A stretch of 12,299 nt of DNA. It comes from UBA8337 sp965657665 (GTDB taxonomy: Bacteria > Pseudomonadota > Alphaproteobacteria > RS24). Shown one piece after another: positions 6,415 to 12,299 of this stretch. The translations under genes were made by a program, and so were the position numbers. How positions within the stretch are numbered: position 1 is the stretch's first letter; each line of letters begins with the position of its first letter. The stretch spans positions 1-12,299 of the forward strand of contig CBFHPF010000035.1 of the NCBI GenBank assembly GCA_965657665.1, given 5' to 3'. The notes below the pieces were generated by a model. It was not told the origin of the DNA. It searched no databases and saw only the letters and a list, made by a program, of their open reading frames with translations.

Positions 6415-7680
6415 TTACCATCGCTTTTCAAATCGCTTGCGGAAATAAATGGCTGTTGCATTAACTAACAAGAGAAGAGTTAATAATACAACAATACCGG
6501 CGCTTGTTCGCGCTACAAAAGCGCGCTCAGGGTTGTTGGCCCACATATAAATCTGCGCCGGCAATACGGTCGCTTTAGCTGTTACATCAGTCGGCACATC
6601 AACAATAAATGCCATCATGCCAATCATCAGAAGCGGTGCGGTTTCGCCGGCAGCTTGCGCCAGCCCGATAATTGTGCCGGTTAAAATGCCCGGCATGGCA
6701 AGCGGTAAAACATGATGCATAATCACCTGAAAGCGTGACGCGCCGACACCCATCGCCGCTTCGCGGATAGACGGTGGAATGGCGGAGAGTGCTGCGCGTG
6801 TGGCAATGATGATTGTCGGCAGGGTCATCAACGCTAATACCAAGCCGCCGACCAAAGGCGCGGAACGTGGCAGGCTGAAAAAATTGATAAAGACCGCTAG
6901 GCCCAACAACCCGTAAACGATAGACGGCACGGCAGCAAGATTGTTGATGTTGACTTCAATCAAAGCCGTGTAGCGGTTTTTCGGCGCAACTTCCTCTAGA
7001 TAGATTGCTGCCAAAACACCGAGCGGAAAGCTGACGGCGAGTGTGACAAGTAGCGTCCATAAAGAGCCGATTAAGGCACCACGAATACCGGCCATTTCTG
7101 CCTCGCGGCTATCGCCATTGGTAAACAACGCAAAGGCAAACTTCTCGTCGATGCGCTGCTCGTCAATTAACTTATCAATAAAAGTTAGATGGCGATCTGA
7201 TACAACTCGGTCACTTTCCGGCAGATTGCGGTCAATCAACCCCTTCATCACCAAATCAATATCATCCGATAAGGGTACATAAAGGCTGATGGTCGAGCCG
7301 ATGAGTGACGGGTCGGCAATAACTTTTTCCTGCAGCATATCCGGCGCGCCAATCGACAGAATTTTGGTCAAAGCACGCTTATCGCGACGGCCTGTCACTT
7401 CAGGGAAATGGCCGCGCAAGGCAGAACGCACCATACCCAAATAATTGCCCTGTTCAGGCGCATCGGCGCTCACATAATCAGTAGATATATCAATATCGAT
7501 ACGCACATGGTGATGGGTAAACGCCGGAATAGATGAGTAAATGATTGAACTCATCAAGAACACTAAAATCAATGCAGCTGCACCAATCGCCGCCAAACCG
7601 TAGGCGCGAAAACGCCGCTCCGCCTGATAGCGTTTTTTGAGCCGTGCAGCACGGAACTGAGGGTCGGAATAATCAGTCAT
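6415..7680 (-). CDS. pstA: Phosphate ABC transporter permease PstA, long form
   Basis: PstA is one of the two inner-membrane channel subunits. At 421 residues it is much longer than the E. coli protein (about 296). The extra part is N-terminal: a first membrane helix (28-50), then a soluble region of about 150 residues with no motif I recognise beyond its match to the DUF3333 N-terminal domain found on alphaproteobacterial PstA. The classical permease follows from about 200: helices near 203-226, 249-269, 276-300, 329-360 and 391-414, with the ATPase-coupling EAA loop EAAMGVGASRFQ (307-318) and LPLAMPGILTG. ATG 7680 lies within the last codons of pstC (8-base overlap); ATG 7722 would extend deeper into pstC and is not needed. 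It ends one base before pstB. Confidence 0.95.
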   Translation of the reverse strand: MTDYSDPQFRAARLKKRYQAERRFRAYGLAAIGAAALILVFLMSSIIYSSIPAFTHHHVRIDIDISTDYVSADAPEQGNYLGMVRSALRGHFPEVTGRRDKRALTKILSIGAPDMLQEKVIADPSLIGSTISLYVPLSDDIDLVMKGLIDRNLPESDRVVSDRHLTFIDKLIDEQRIDEKFAFALFTNGDSREAEMAGIRGALIGSLWTLLVTLAVSFPLGVLAAIYLEEVAPKNRYTALIEVNINNLAAVPSIVYGLLGLAVFINFFSLPRSAPLVGGLVLALMTLPTIIIATRAALSAIPPSIREAAMGVGASRFQVIMHHVLPLAMPGILTGTIIGLAQAAGETAPLLMIGMMAFIVDVPTDVTAKATVLPAQIYMWANNPERAFVARTSAGIVVLLTLLLLVNATAIYFRKRFEKRW

Positions 7681-9055
7681 ATTGTTCTCTGAAACGATTG
7701 ACGACATACAGCGCCAGCACATTGAGCATGAGGGTTATGAAGAACAGCACCAAGCCGAGTGCGAAAGCAGCCAGTGTTTTGGCGCTATCAAATTCTTGGT
7801 CACCGACCAGCAACATGACGATTTGAACTGTTACGGTTGTGACACTTTCAAACGGATTGGCGGTTAAATTGGCGGCCACACCGGCTGCCATAACAACAAT
7901 CATGGTCTCACCAATGGCCCGCGAGATTGCCAGCAAAATGGCACTGACCAAGCCAGGCAGGGCGGCCGGTAATATCACTTGTCGAATGGTTTCAGACTGG
8001 GTCGCGCCCAAAGCTGCCGCGCCATCGCGTAAGGTTTGCGGCACCGCATTAATCACGTCATCTGATAGAGATGAAATGAACGGGATAATCATAATGCCCA
8101 TCACCAAACCGGCGGCTAGCGCAGACTCTGATGATAGGGTCAGGCCAATTTCTGCGCCGCTGTCGCGCAATAATGGTGCAACCATCAATGCTGCGAAAAA
8201 GCCGTAAACAACGGTGGGGATACCTGCAAGGATTTCAATACCCGGCTTGGCAATATTGCGCAATTTCGTGTTGGCATATTCAGAAAGATAAATCGCCGAC
8301 ATCAAGCCGATAGGAACAGCCACAAGCATGGCAACAAAAGTAATCATCATCGTGCCCGCGAAAAGCGGTATCGCGCCAAACGAACCCGAACCACCGACTT
8401 GGTCTTCGCGAATGGCGATTTGCGGCGACCAGCTTAGGCCGAATAGAAACTCTGATATCGGCACAGTTTCAAAAAAGCGGATGGTTTCGAAAATCAACGA
8501 CAGCACAATGCCAATCGTGGTCAAAATCGCAATCGCCGAAGCGGATATCATAACAATTTCGAAAGCCCGCTCGACTGCAGGGCGTGCGGTAAAGCGAGGC
8601 GCCAACTTATTCAGACCGAAAGCAACACCGCTAATGCTCAGAATAATAACGGCAAAGCTGCGTGCTTGATTGGAGCTCTCAATGAGACCCATAAAATAGT
8701 CACTGCCGTCGATAATCATATCATTGGCAAAAGCGGCGGGTAGGGAGCCAACCGAATAGGCTTTTATCTTGGCAATCAAAACACCCATTTCACCAATGGT
8801 TAAATCAGCCTGTTGTTGCCGCAAAAAGCTTTCCAGCATGGCATCAATAATCAGCGGTGAAACGCCGGTCCATACCAGTAGAATGAGAAGGGGTAAAAGT
8901 ACGGCGCTGATGAAAACAAAGCTGCCGTGATAAACGTCGCGCGAATGCTGCTTAACTGAGACCTGCGCGCTTAATTGACGGATGCGCCGTTGCCCGAAGA
9001 AAAAGGAAAAAGCGCCGAGGCCCAAAAGACAAATGAAAAGAAAGCTTAAGCTCAT
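7673..9055 (-). CDS. pstC: Phosphate ABC transporter permease PstC, long form
   Basis: PstC pairs with PstA in the phosphate channel. The 460-residue product exceeds the E. coli length (about 319) because of an N-terminal part of about 160 residues: helix 2-20, a basic stretch, helix 46-70, a periplasmic-type loop, and helix 131-150. This resembles the DUF3708 region described on such PstC proteins. The conserved permease follows, with helices near 166-190, 232-257, 276-296, 311-330, 368-392 and 428-451, and the EAA loop DGAAALGATQSETIRQ (344-359) before LPAALPGLVSA. ATG 9055 has AGGG seven bases upstream, lying immediately after the T-run of the pstS-pstC terminator, so translation of pstC depends on read-through. 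It overlaps pstA by eight bases. Confidence 0.95.
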   Translation of the reverse strand: MSLSFLFICLLGLGAFSFFFGQRRIRQLSAQVSVKQHSRDVYHGSFVFISAVLLPLLILLVWTGVSPLIIDAMLESFLRQQQADLTIGEMGVLIAKIKAYSVGSLPAAFANDMIIDGSDYFMGLIESSNQARSFAVIILSISGVAFGLNKLAPRFTARPAVERAFEIVMISASAIAILTTIGIVLSLIFETIRFFETVPISEFLFGLSWSPQIAIREDQVGGSGSFGAIPLFAGTMMITFVAMLVAVPIGLMSAIYLSEYANTKLRNIAKPGIEILAGIPTVVYGFFAALMVAPLLRDSGAEIGLTLSSESALAAGLVMGIMIIPFISSLSDDVINAVPQTLRDGAAALGATQSETIRQVILPAALPGLVSAILLAISRAIGETMIVVMAAGVAANLTANPFESVTTVTVQIVMLLVGDQEFDSAKTLAAFALGLVLFFITLMLNVLALYVVNRFREQYD

Positions 9056-9066
9056 GACGGGGCCCT

Positions 9067-9105
9067 AAAAAAAGCGGGCCGATTTGACGCAAATCAAACC
9101 GGCCC
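9067..9105 (-). terminator. Intercistronic intrinsic terminator between pstS and pstC
   Basis: On the leftward strand a 12-bp stem (arms at plus positions 9094-9105 and 9076-9087, one G-U pair) with a six-base loop is followed, after GC, by seven T (9073-9067). It starts 11 bases beyond the pstS stop. Partial termination here would make the PstS message exceed that of the membrane subunits, the arrangement expected for a binding-protein transporter. Confidence 0.88.
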
Positions 9106-9115
9106 AACTAAAGAT

Positions 9116-10165
9116 TTACATTGACAGTTTGGTCAGATTCTTACCGTCATTGCGATACTTTTGACGCTCTGAAGTAGGCAGCGGAATCAGGCCTTTGTCG
9201 AGCAAATAACCGTCTTCACCGAAAGCTTTTTCGCTGGTGAATTCAGCAACATACTCAAGAATGCCTGGCACTGTGCCAACGTGGGCGTGCTTGATGTAGA
9301 AATACAGCGAACGTGAGATGCCGTATTTGCCGCTGGCGATATTATCGAAAGTCGGATTAACGCCTTCAACAATCGCGCCTTTGATTTTGTCTGAGTTTTG
9401 GTCGAGGAAGCTAAAACCGAAAACGCCTACGGCTTTCGGGTTGGCAGCCAATTTTGACACCATCAGATTGTCATTCTCACCGGCATCGATCCATGCGCCA
9501 TCTTCGCGTACGGTGCGGGTCAGTTTTTTCCACATTTTCTTGTCAGCTTTTTTCAGCTTCTTCATGTGCGGGAATTTATTCGCGCCTTTAGACATTGCCA
9601 ATTCTTGGAATGCATCGCGTGTGCCTGATGTCGGCGGCGGGCCAAGAACTTCAATTTTCGCATTCGGCAGAGACGAGTCAATATCGCTCCACTTTTTGTA
9701 CGGGTTGGCAATCGGCTCACACCAGTTTGACTGGCACGGCTTATTCGGGTTTGGCACCATTTTGGCAACAGCAAGATAAATCTGCTTGCGTGTCAGTTCG
9801 AGCTGCGGTGCGCCTTTGGCATTTGCCAGCACAATACCGTCAAAACCGACAACAACTTCTGTCAGGTCAATGCCATTGGCTTGGCATTTTTTGAACTCTT
9901 TGCCTTTGATACGGCGTGATGCGTTGGTGATGTCCGGATGCTCCAGACCGATACCTGCGCAAAACAGCTTCATGCCGCCGCCTGAGCCGGTTGATTCAAT
10001 AACCGGTGTTTTAAATTTAGAAGTCCGGCCGAACTGCTCAGCCACTGCCGTAGCAAATGGGAACACAGTTGACGAACCAACGATTTCAATCTGGTCGCGG
10101 GCTTGAGCGCCGCTCACAAATGCCGTTGCGGCAATTGCCAGAACTGCACTTTTGAATTTAGTCAT
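9116..10165 (-). CDS. pstS: Periplasmic phosphate-binding protein
   Basis: PstS captures phosphate in the periplasm and delivers it to PstCA. The 349-residue product starts with a signal peptide (KFK, hydrophobic 7-19, cleavage expected after AQA at 20-22). Phosphate-ligand motifs are visible: GSSTVFPF (30-37), ESTGSGGGMK (57-66), FDG with D109, and TSGTRDAF (179-186). Four cysteines (69, 94, 144, 149) could form disulphides. A strongly basic stretch at 201-215, rich in Lys, is unusual for the family and may lie on the surface. Of three consecutive ATG codons the last, at 10165, is six bases from GGAG and is preferred; upstream in-frame starts to 10195 would weaken the signal peptide. It is transcribed from the Pho box just upstream and followed by a terminator. 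Confidence 0.96.
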   Translation of the reverse strand: MTKFKSAVLAIAATAFVSGAQARDQIEIVGSSTVFPFATAVAEQFGRTSKFKTPVIESTGSGGGMKLFCAGIGLEHPDITNASRRIKGKEFKKCQANGIDLTEVVVGFDGIVLANAKGAPQLELTRKQIYLAVAKMVPNPNKPCQSNWCEPIANPYKKWSDIDSSLPNAKIEVLGPPPTSGTRDAFQELAMSKGANKFPHMKKLKKADKKMWKKLTRTVREDGAWIDAGENDNLMVSKLAANPKAVGVFGFSFLDQNSDKIKGAIVEGVNPTFDNIASGKYGISRSLYFYIKHAHVGTVPGILEYVAEFTSEKAFGEDGYLLDKGLIPLPTSERQKYRNDGKNLTKLSM

Positions 10166-10185
10166 CATCATCTCCAATTCAACAC

Positions 10186-10207
10186 CCGATAGCATGAGTG
10201 CTGTCGG
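10186..10207 (-). other. Small stem-loop in the pstS leader
   Basis: In the leader RNA, CCGA-C-AGCA and TGCT-A-TCGG pair as two four-base-pair blocks with one mismatch and a four-base CTCA loop, ending about ten bases before the pstS ribosome site. The stem is short; a role in message stability or translation is only a guess. Confidence 0.3.
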
Positions 10208-10231
10208 ATGGCCGTAAAATCTGGCCGATGC

Positions 10232-10271
10232 GAGACTTTAATGTGACGCTAATATTACAGTTGTGTGACAG
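10232..10271 (-). promoter_or_regulatory. Tandem Pho box (PhoB operator) upstream of pstS
   Basis: On the leftward strand there are seven-base half-sites at an exact 11-base period: CTGTCAC (10271-10265), CTGTAAT (10260-10254), GCGTCAC (10249-10243) and a weaker AAGTCTC (10238-10232). The four-base spacers are ACAA, ATTA and ATTA. This matches the PhoB consensus of CTGTCAT-type repeats with AT-rich spacers. A possible -10 element, GATTTT, lies at 10221-10216, ten bases after the fourth half-site, where PhoB-activated promoters keep theirs; it is a weak match. It should drive pstS and, by read-through, pstC to phoB. Confidence 0.85.
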
Positions 10272-10273
10272 CC

Positions 10274-10299
10274 AAAAAGTATGCCTGAGAGAGTTCTCA
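10274..10299 (-). terminator. Weak hairpin at the end of phoR
   Basis: On the leftward strand TGAGA, containing the phoR stop codon, pairs with TCTCA around an ACTC loop, and a run of five T follows seven bases later. The stem is only five pairs and the T-run is displaced, so it could at most end part of the phoR transcript before the Pho box. Confidence 0.25.
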
Positions 10300-11382
10300 A
10301 TGGTTGGCGACACGACACAAAGTTACTGAAAAAACAGTACCTTGCGCGTCACTGGTTATGCGCAGCCGTCCGCGGTGCTTGTTGATAATATGTTTGACGA
10401 TGGCCAGTCCGAGGCCCGTGCCGCCAATCTCGCGCGACCGGCCCTTATCGATTCTATAGAATCGCTCTGTCAGACGGGCGATATGTTCTTCGGCAATCAC
10501 CGGTCCTTGATTGACAACCTGAACGCGCATGAGGTCTTCCACCTTGGCACCGGACGGGGTTTGTCGACCGAAGGATACGATAATTTGCAACGGGGTATCG
10601 GCGTCGCCATAACGAATGGCGTTTTCAATCAGATTGGTGAACACTTGTTGTAGTTCATCCGCATTGCCGATAATGCGCGCTTCATCTGCCGCGACTTCCT
10701 GCAATTGCAATTGCAACTCAATACCCCGCGTCGCGGCTTGTTGCGCATTCAGCGATATAACTTGCTCAAGCAGGGAAACCAAATCGACTGCATCGCGTGG
10801 CGCACGATGCTCTTCAGATTCAACGCGGCTCAAAGACAATAAGTCATCAATCAGCCTCTGCATGCGCGCCGCTTCAGTTTGCATAATGCCAAGAAAGTGG
10901 TTTCGGTCGGCTTCGTCCTCAGCCGCGCCATCCAATAGTGTTTCAATAAAACCGGACAGCACAGAGAGCGGTGAACGCAATTCATGACTAACATTAGCCA
11001 CAAAGTCGGACCGCACACGGTTGACGGCGAGGCGGTCTGTCTTATCGCGCACCAGCAGCAAAACCAAACCGTCGCCCAAAGGCAGCAAGCGCAATTTATA
11101 TTCGCGGCGCGTCGGACTGATGCGGGTATATTCGATAATCGCCGTTTTACCGTCAGCTTGCGCGCTTTCAAATGCGGTCAAAAAATCAGGCGAGCGAATA
11201 AAGCGCTCCATCGGATAACCGAAAATTTGCTTCCCAAAGAGCGCATACATTCGCTCGTCTGCCTGTTTGACAACGCGGTTTTCATCGAGCAAGGCGCAGG
11301 CATCACCGGAAATTTGGGCGATAAGAGCATAGGTTTGTTCCGGCGAATTCATAATTTTATCAGTCTCACTTGCGCGCTTCAT
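10297..11382 (-). CDS. phoR: Phosphate regulon sensor histidine kinase, apparently without membrane segments
   Basis: PhoR phosphorylates or dephosphorylates PhoB according to phosphate status relayed by PstSCAB-PhoU. The 361-residue product has a PAS-like domain (about 20-115), a HisKA domain with phosphoacceptor H133 in FVANVSHELRSPL, and a HATPase domain with N-box NLIENAIRY (250-258), F-box TERFYRIDKGRSRE and G2 box GGTGLGLAIVKH (320-331). Two things are odd. No hydrophobic segment precedes the PAS domain, whereas classical PhoR is membrane-anchored. The G1 box reads VVNQGPVI (289-296), with N291 where nearly all such kinases have Asp. ATG 11382 is the first start after an in-frame TAG; ATG 11352 is an alternative, and neither has a clear ribosome site. 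It lies upstream of the Pho box, so its expression is probably separate from pstS. Confidence 0.93.
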   Translation of the reverse strand: MKRASETDKIMNSPEQTYALIAQISGDACALLDENRVVKQADERMYALFGKQIFGYPMERFIRSPDFLTAFESAQADGKTAIIEYTRISPTRREYKLRLLPLGDGLVLLLVRDKTDRLAVNRVRSDFVANVSHELRSPLSVLSGFIETLLDGAAEDEADRNHFLGIMQTEAARMQRLIDDLLSLSRVESEEHRAPRDAVDLVSLLEQVISLNAQQAATRGIELQLQLQEVAADEARIIGNADELQQVFTNLIENAIRYGDADTPLQIIVSFGRQTPSGAKVEDLMRVQVVNQGPVIAEEHIARLTERFYRIDKGRSREIGGTGLGLAIVKHIINKHRGRLRITSDAQGTVFSVTLCRVANH

Positions 11383-11464
11383 TAAACACTAACGCATGCG
11401 CGGTTCAAGACTTGATATTGAGCACGCTTTTATGCATTTTCATGAAACGCCAAGGAGAGAGCCT
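11383..11464. other. Divergent intergenic region between phoR and the DUF442 gene
   Basis: The 82 bases must carry promoters for both directions unless transcription enters from elsewhere. I see no convincing sigma-70 pair and no Pho-box half-sites. A TTGATA at about 11412-11417 is a possible -35 for the rightward gene, but no good -10 stands at the right distance. The clear element is AAGGAG, the ribosome site of the rightward gene, at its right end. Confidence 0.4.
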
Positions 11465-11794
11465 ATGTTCCAAGAGATTGATGACGGTATTTCAGTTGCC
11501 GGGCAATTAGATGAAAGCGGTATCGCTGCTGCCATTGAGGCCGGGTTTCGCACAATTATTTGCAACCGACCGGACAGCGAAGACGGGGCTGTGCCGCATA
11601 TGGTTACCGAGGCGGCAGCACGGCAGGGCGGCGTAACGTTTCATTATTTGCCGGTGCAAAGCGCGCTGCAAACACCGGATGATGTGCGCCAAATGGCTGA
11701 TATTTTGGCCTCAGCCGAAAAGCCGGTTCTGGCCTATTGCCGCAGCGGTGCACGCAGTGCCAATTTATACGGCCTGACTTTGCAGCTTGGCTGA
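11465..11794 (+). CDS. DUF442 / TIGR01244-type putative sulfur transferase or phosphatase
   Basis: A 109-residue single-domain protein resembling the DUF442 family, which occurs alone or fused to metallo-beta-lactamase domains as in the BLH protein of the persulfide-dioxygenase system. Visible are ISVAGQLDESGI (9-20), the family motif ICNRPDSE (32-39), YLPVQ (61-65) and the catalytic loop YCRSGARSANL (91-101) with Cys92. The Cys-x4-Arg spacing (C92, R97) is that of rhodanese loops rather than the Cys-x5-Arg of tyrosine phosphatases, favouring sulfur chemistry, but the activity is not established. ATG 11465 has AAGGAG seven bases upstream; ATG 11396 is in frame but lacks a ribosome site and would add an unconserved 23-residue leader. 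It is divergent from phoR and convergent with the amine oxidase gene, so it is probably monocistronic. Confidence 0.85.
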   Translation: MFQEIDDGISVAGQLDESGIAAAIEAGFRTIICNRPDSEDGAVPHMVTEAAARQGGVTFHYLPVQSALQTPDDVRQMADILASAEKPVLAYCRSGARSANLYGLTLQLG

Positions 11795-11798
11795 CATA

Positions 11799-11819
11799 TA
11801 GGCTTGGCACATCAGCCTA
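11799..11819. repeat. Short inverted repeat between convergent genes
   Basis: TAGGCT (11799-11804) and AGCCTA (11814-11819) can form a six-pair hairpin with a nine-base loop between the two convergent stop codons; the right arm includes the stop of the amine oxidase gene. There is no T-run on either side, so it is at best a weak bidirectional terminator. Confidence 0.3.
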
Positions 11820-12299
11820 GCGTGTCGGGCGAATATTAATCGCCGGATTGCGGTCAAAGAAATTGCGCGGCTTCAAAATAATCTCATCAATTTTGGCGGG
11901 CATCACCGGCCAATCTTCTGCCATTGGAGCATGATGAAAACCGATGGTGGCCCAGCCGACAATATCAGTGCCGTCAATGCGCTCATTATCGGCAATATAT
12001 TCCGGCAAGCCCAAATAGGGCACGGACTGGTTGGTTTGCAGACCAGCCGCGAAAATCTCATTACGTTTGAAGCGCGTCACCCAAAGATTGTTTTGCACGA
12101 AGAAACCGCGTTTGAATGTTTCATCACGCTGGGTGACCAGTGACTTCACATTTGGCATCATTAATTGATATGCGCTTGGATAGCCCATCGCGTTTTGTTT
12201 ATCCGTGCTGGCAAAGACCAGCAGCGCAGGGCGGTCAGCCGCCATTTTTGTTTGCGCTTGCCGTTCGCGCGTGGGGCGCTGCGGCACAACACCCCAAAT
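11817..12299 (-). CDS. Copper-containing primary amine oxidase, C-terminal part (5' end outside window)
   Basis: Copper amine oxidases use copper and a topaquinone cofactor to oxidise primary amines to aldehydes, releasing ammonia and hydrogen peroxide. The frame is open to the window edge, giving the last 160 residues of a protein usually 600-750 long. Diagnostic features of the catalytic domain's end are seen: NAMGYPSAYQL (36-46 of the fragment), NLWVTRFKRNEIFAAG (71-86), DIVGWATIGFHHAPMAEDWP (112-131) and LKPRNFFDRNPAI. H123 aligns with the third copper ligand (His689 in E. coli TynA) and D112 with the secondary metal-site Asp678. The topaquinone tyrosine and the other two copper histidines lie beyond the edge, so activity cannot be judged. 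The GTG at 12287 is an internal codon. The substrate amine is unknown. Confidence 0.9.
   Translation of the reverse strand: MWGVVPQRPTRERQAQTKMAADRPALLVFASTDKQNAMGYPSAYQLMMPNVKSLVTQRDETFKRGFFVQNNLWVTRFKRNEIFAAGLQTNQSVPYLGLPEYIADNERIDGTDIVGWATIGFHHAPMAEDWPVMPAKIDEIILKPRNFFDRNPAINIRPTR

Noticed and set aside
6414..6461. Upstream ATG that would lengthen pstB by 16 residues
   Set aside because: It lies inside pstA, has no ribosome site, and the shorter start gives the family length with a two-base junction after the pstA stop.
9318..9779. Plus-strand open frame of about 150 codons within pstS
   Set aside because: Antisense to a complete pstS with conserved motifs; no independent start signal or domain.
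10186..10296. Riboswitch in the pstS leader
   Set aside because: Apart from Pho-box half-sites and a small mismatched stem there is no conserved riboswitch architecture, and the leader is too short.
11396..11464. N-terminal extension of the DUF442 protein from ATG 11396
   Set aside because: No ribosome site before it and no family similarity in the added residues, whereas ATG 11465 has AAGGAG at ideal spacing.
11383..11500. Frameshifted transmembrane segment upstream of phoR
   Set aside because: All three minus-strand frames were read; none encodes a hydrophobic helix, and the region belongs to the divergent gene and its leader.
1..12299. Mobile element, CRISPR array, tRNA or toxin-antitoxin locus
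   Set aside because: No terminal repeats, spaced repeats, cloverleaf or suitable small gene pairs were seen; every stretch is occupied by recognised core genes or short gaps.

Overview
The window looks like chromosomal DNA from an alphaproteobacterium of moderate GC content. The evidence is the rightward gene order coaD - cyclophilin - queA - tgt, the leftward order phoR - pstS - pstC - pstA - pstB - phoU - phoB, the unusually long PstC and PstA permeases typical of that class, and the sequences of the individual proteins. No order or genus can be fixed from the sequence alone. There is no sign of mobile DNA, CRISPR, tRNA or rRNA.

Layout. Positions 1-3204 (+) hold a tight housekeeping cluster: the 3' part of coaD (coenzyme A synthesis), an exported cyclophilin-type prolyl isomerase, and queA and tgt (queuosine tRNA modification), the last two overlapping by one base. 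A hairpin at 3214-3261 separates this cluster from everything leftward. Positions 3272-11382 (-) hold, in transcription order, phoR, pstS, pstC, pstA, pstB, phoU, phoB, a hotdog thioesterase and a small MAPEG-family membrane protein. Divergent from phoR at 11465-11794 (+) is a small DUF442/TIGR01244 protein. Convergent with it, running off the right edge, is the C-terminal 160 residues of a copper amine oxidase (-).

How the genes work together. PstS binds phosphate in the periplasm, PstC and PstA form the channel and PstB drives transport. PhoU links transporter state to the PhoR kinase, which controls PhoB. A tandem array of Pho-box half-sites with 11-bp spacing lies just upstream of pstS, so PhoB should induce pstS and the genes behind it. 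A strong intrinsic terminator between pstS and pstC probably makes pstS the most abundant message. phoR lies upstream of the Pho boxes and so probably has its own expression, whereas phoB is at the distal end and would be autoregulated.

No new multi-gene system is visible; the region is mostly ordinary core genome. The points worth a second look are molecular. The cyclophilin gene has a strong internal ribosome site that could give a second, cytosolic isoform. The tRNA-guanine transglycosylase lacks two of the three zinc cysteines. PhoR has no membrane segment and an altered ATP-binding G1 box. The pst operon has a tandem Pho box and an intercistronic terminator.
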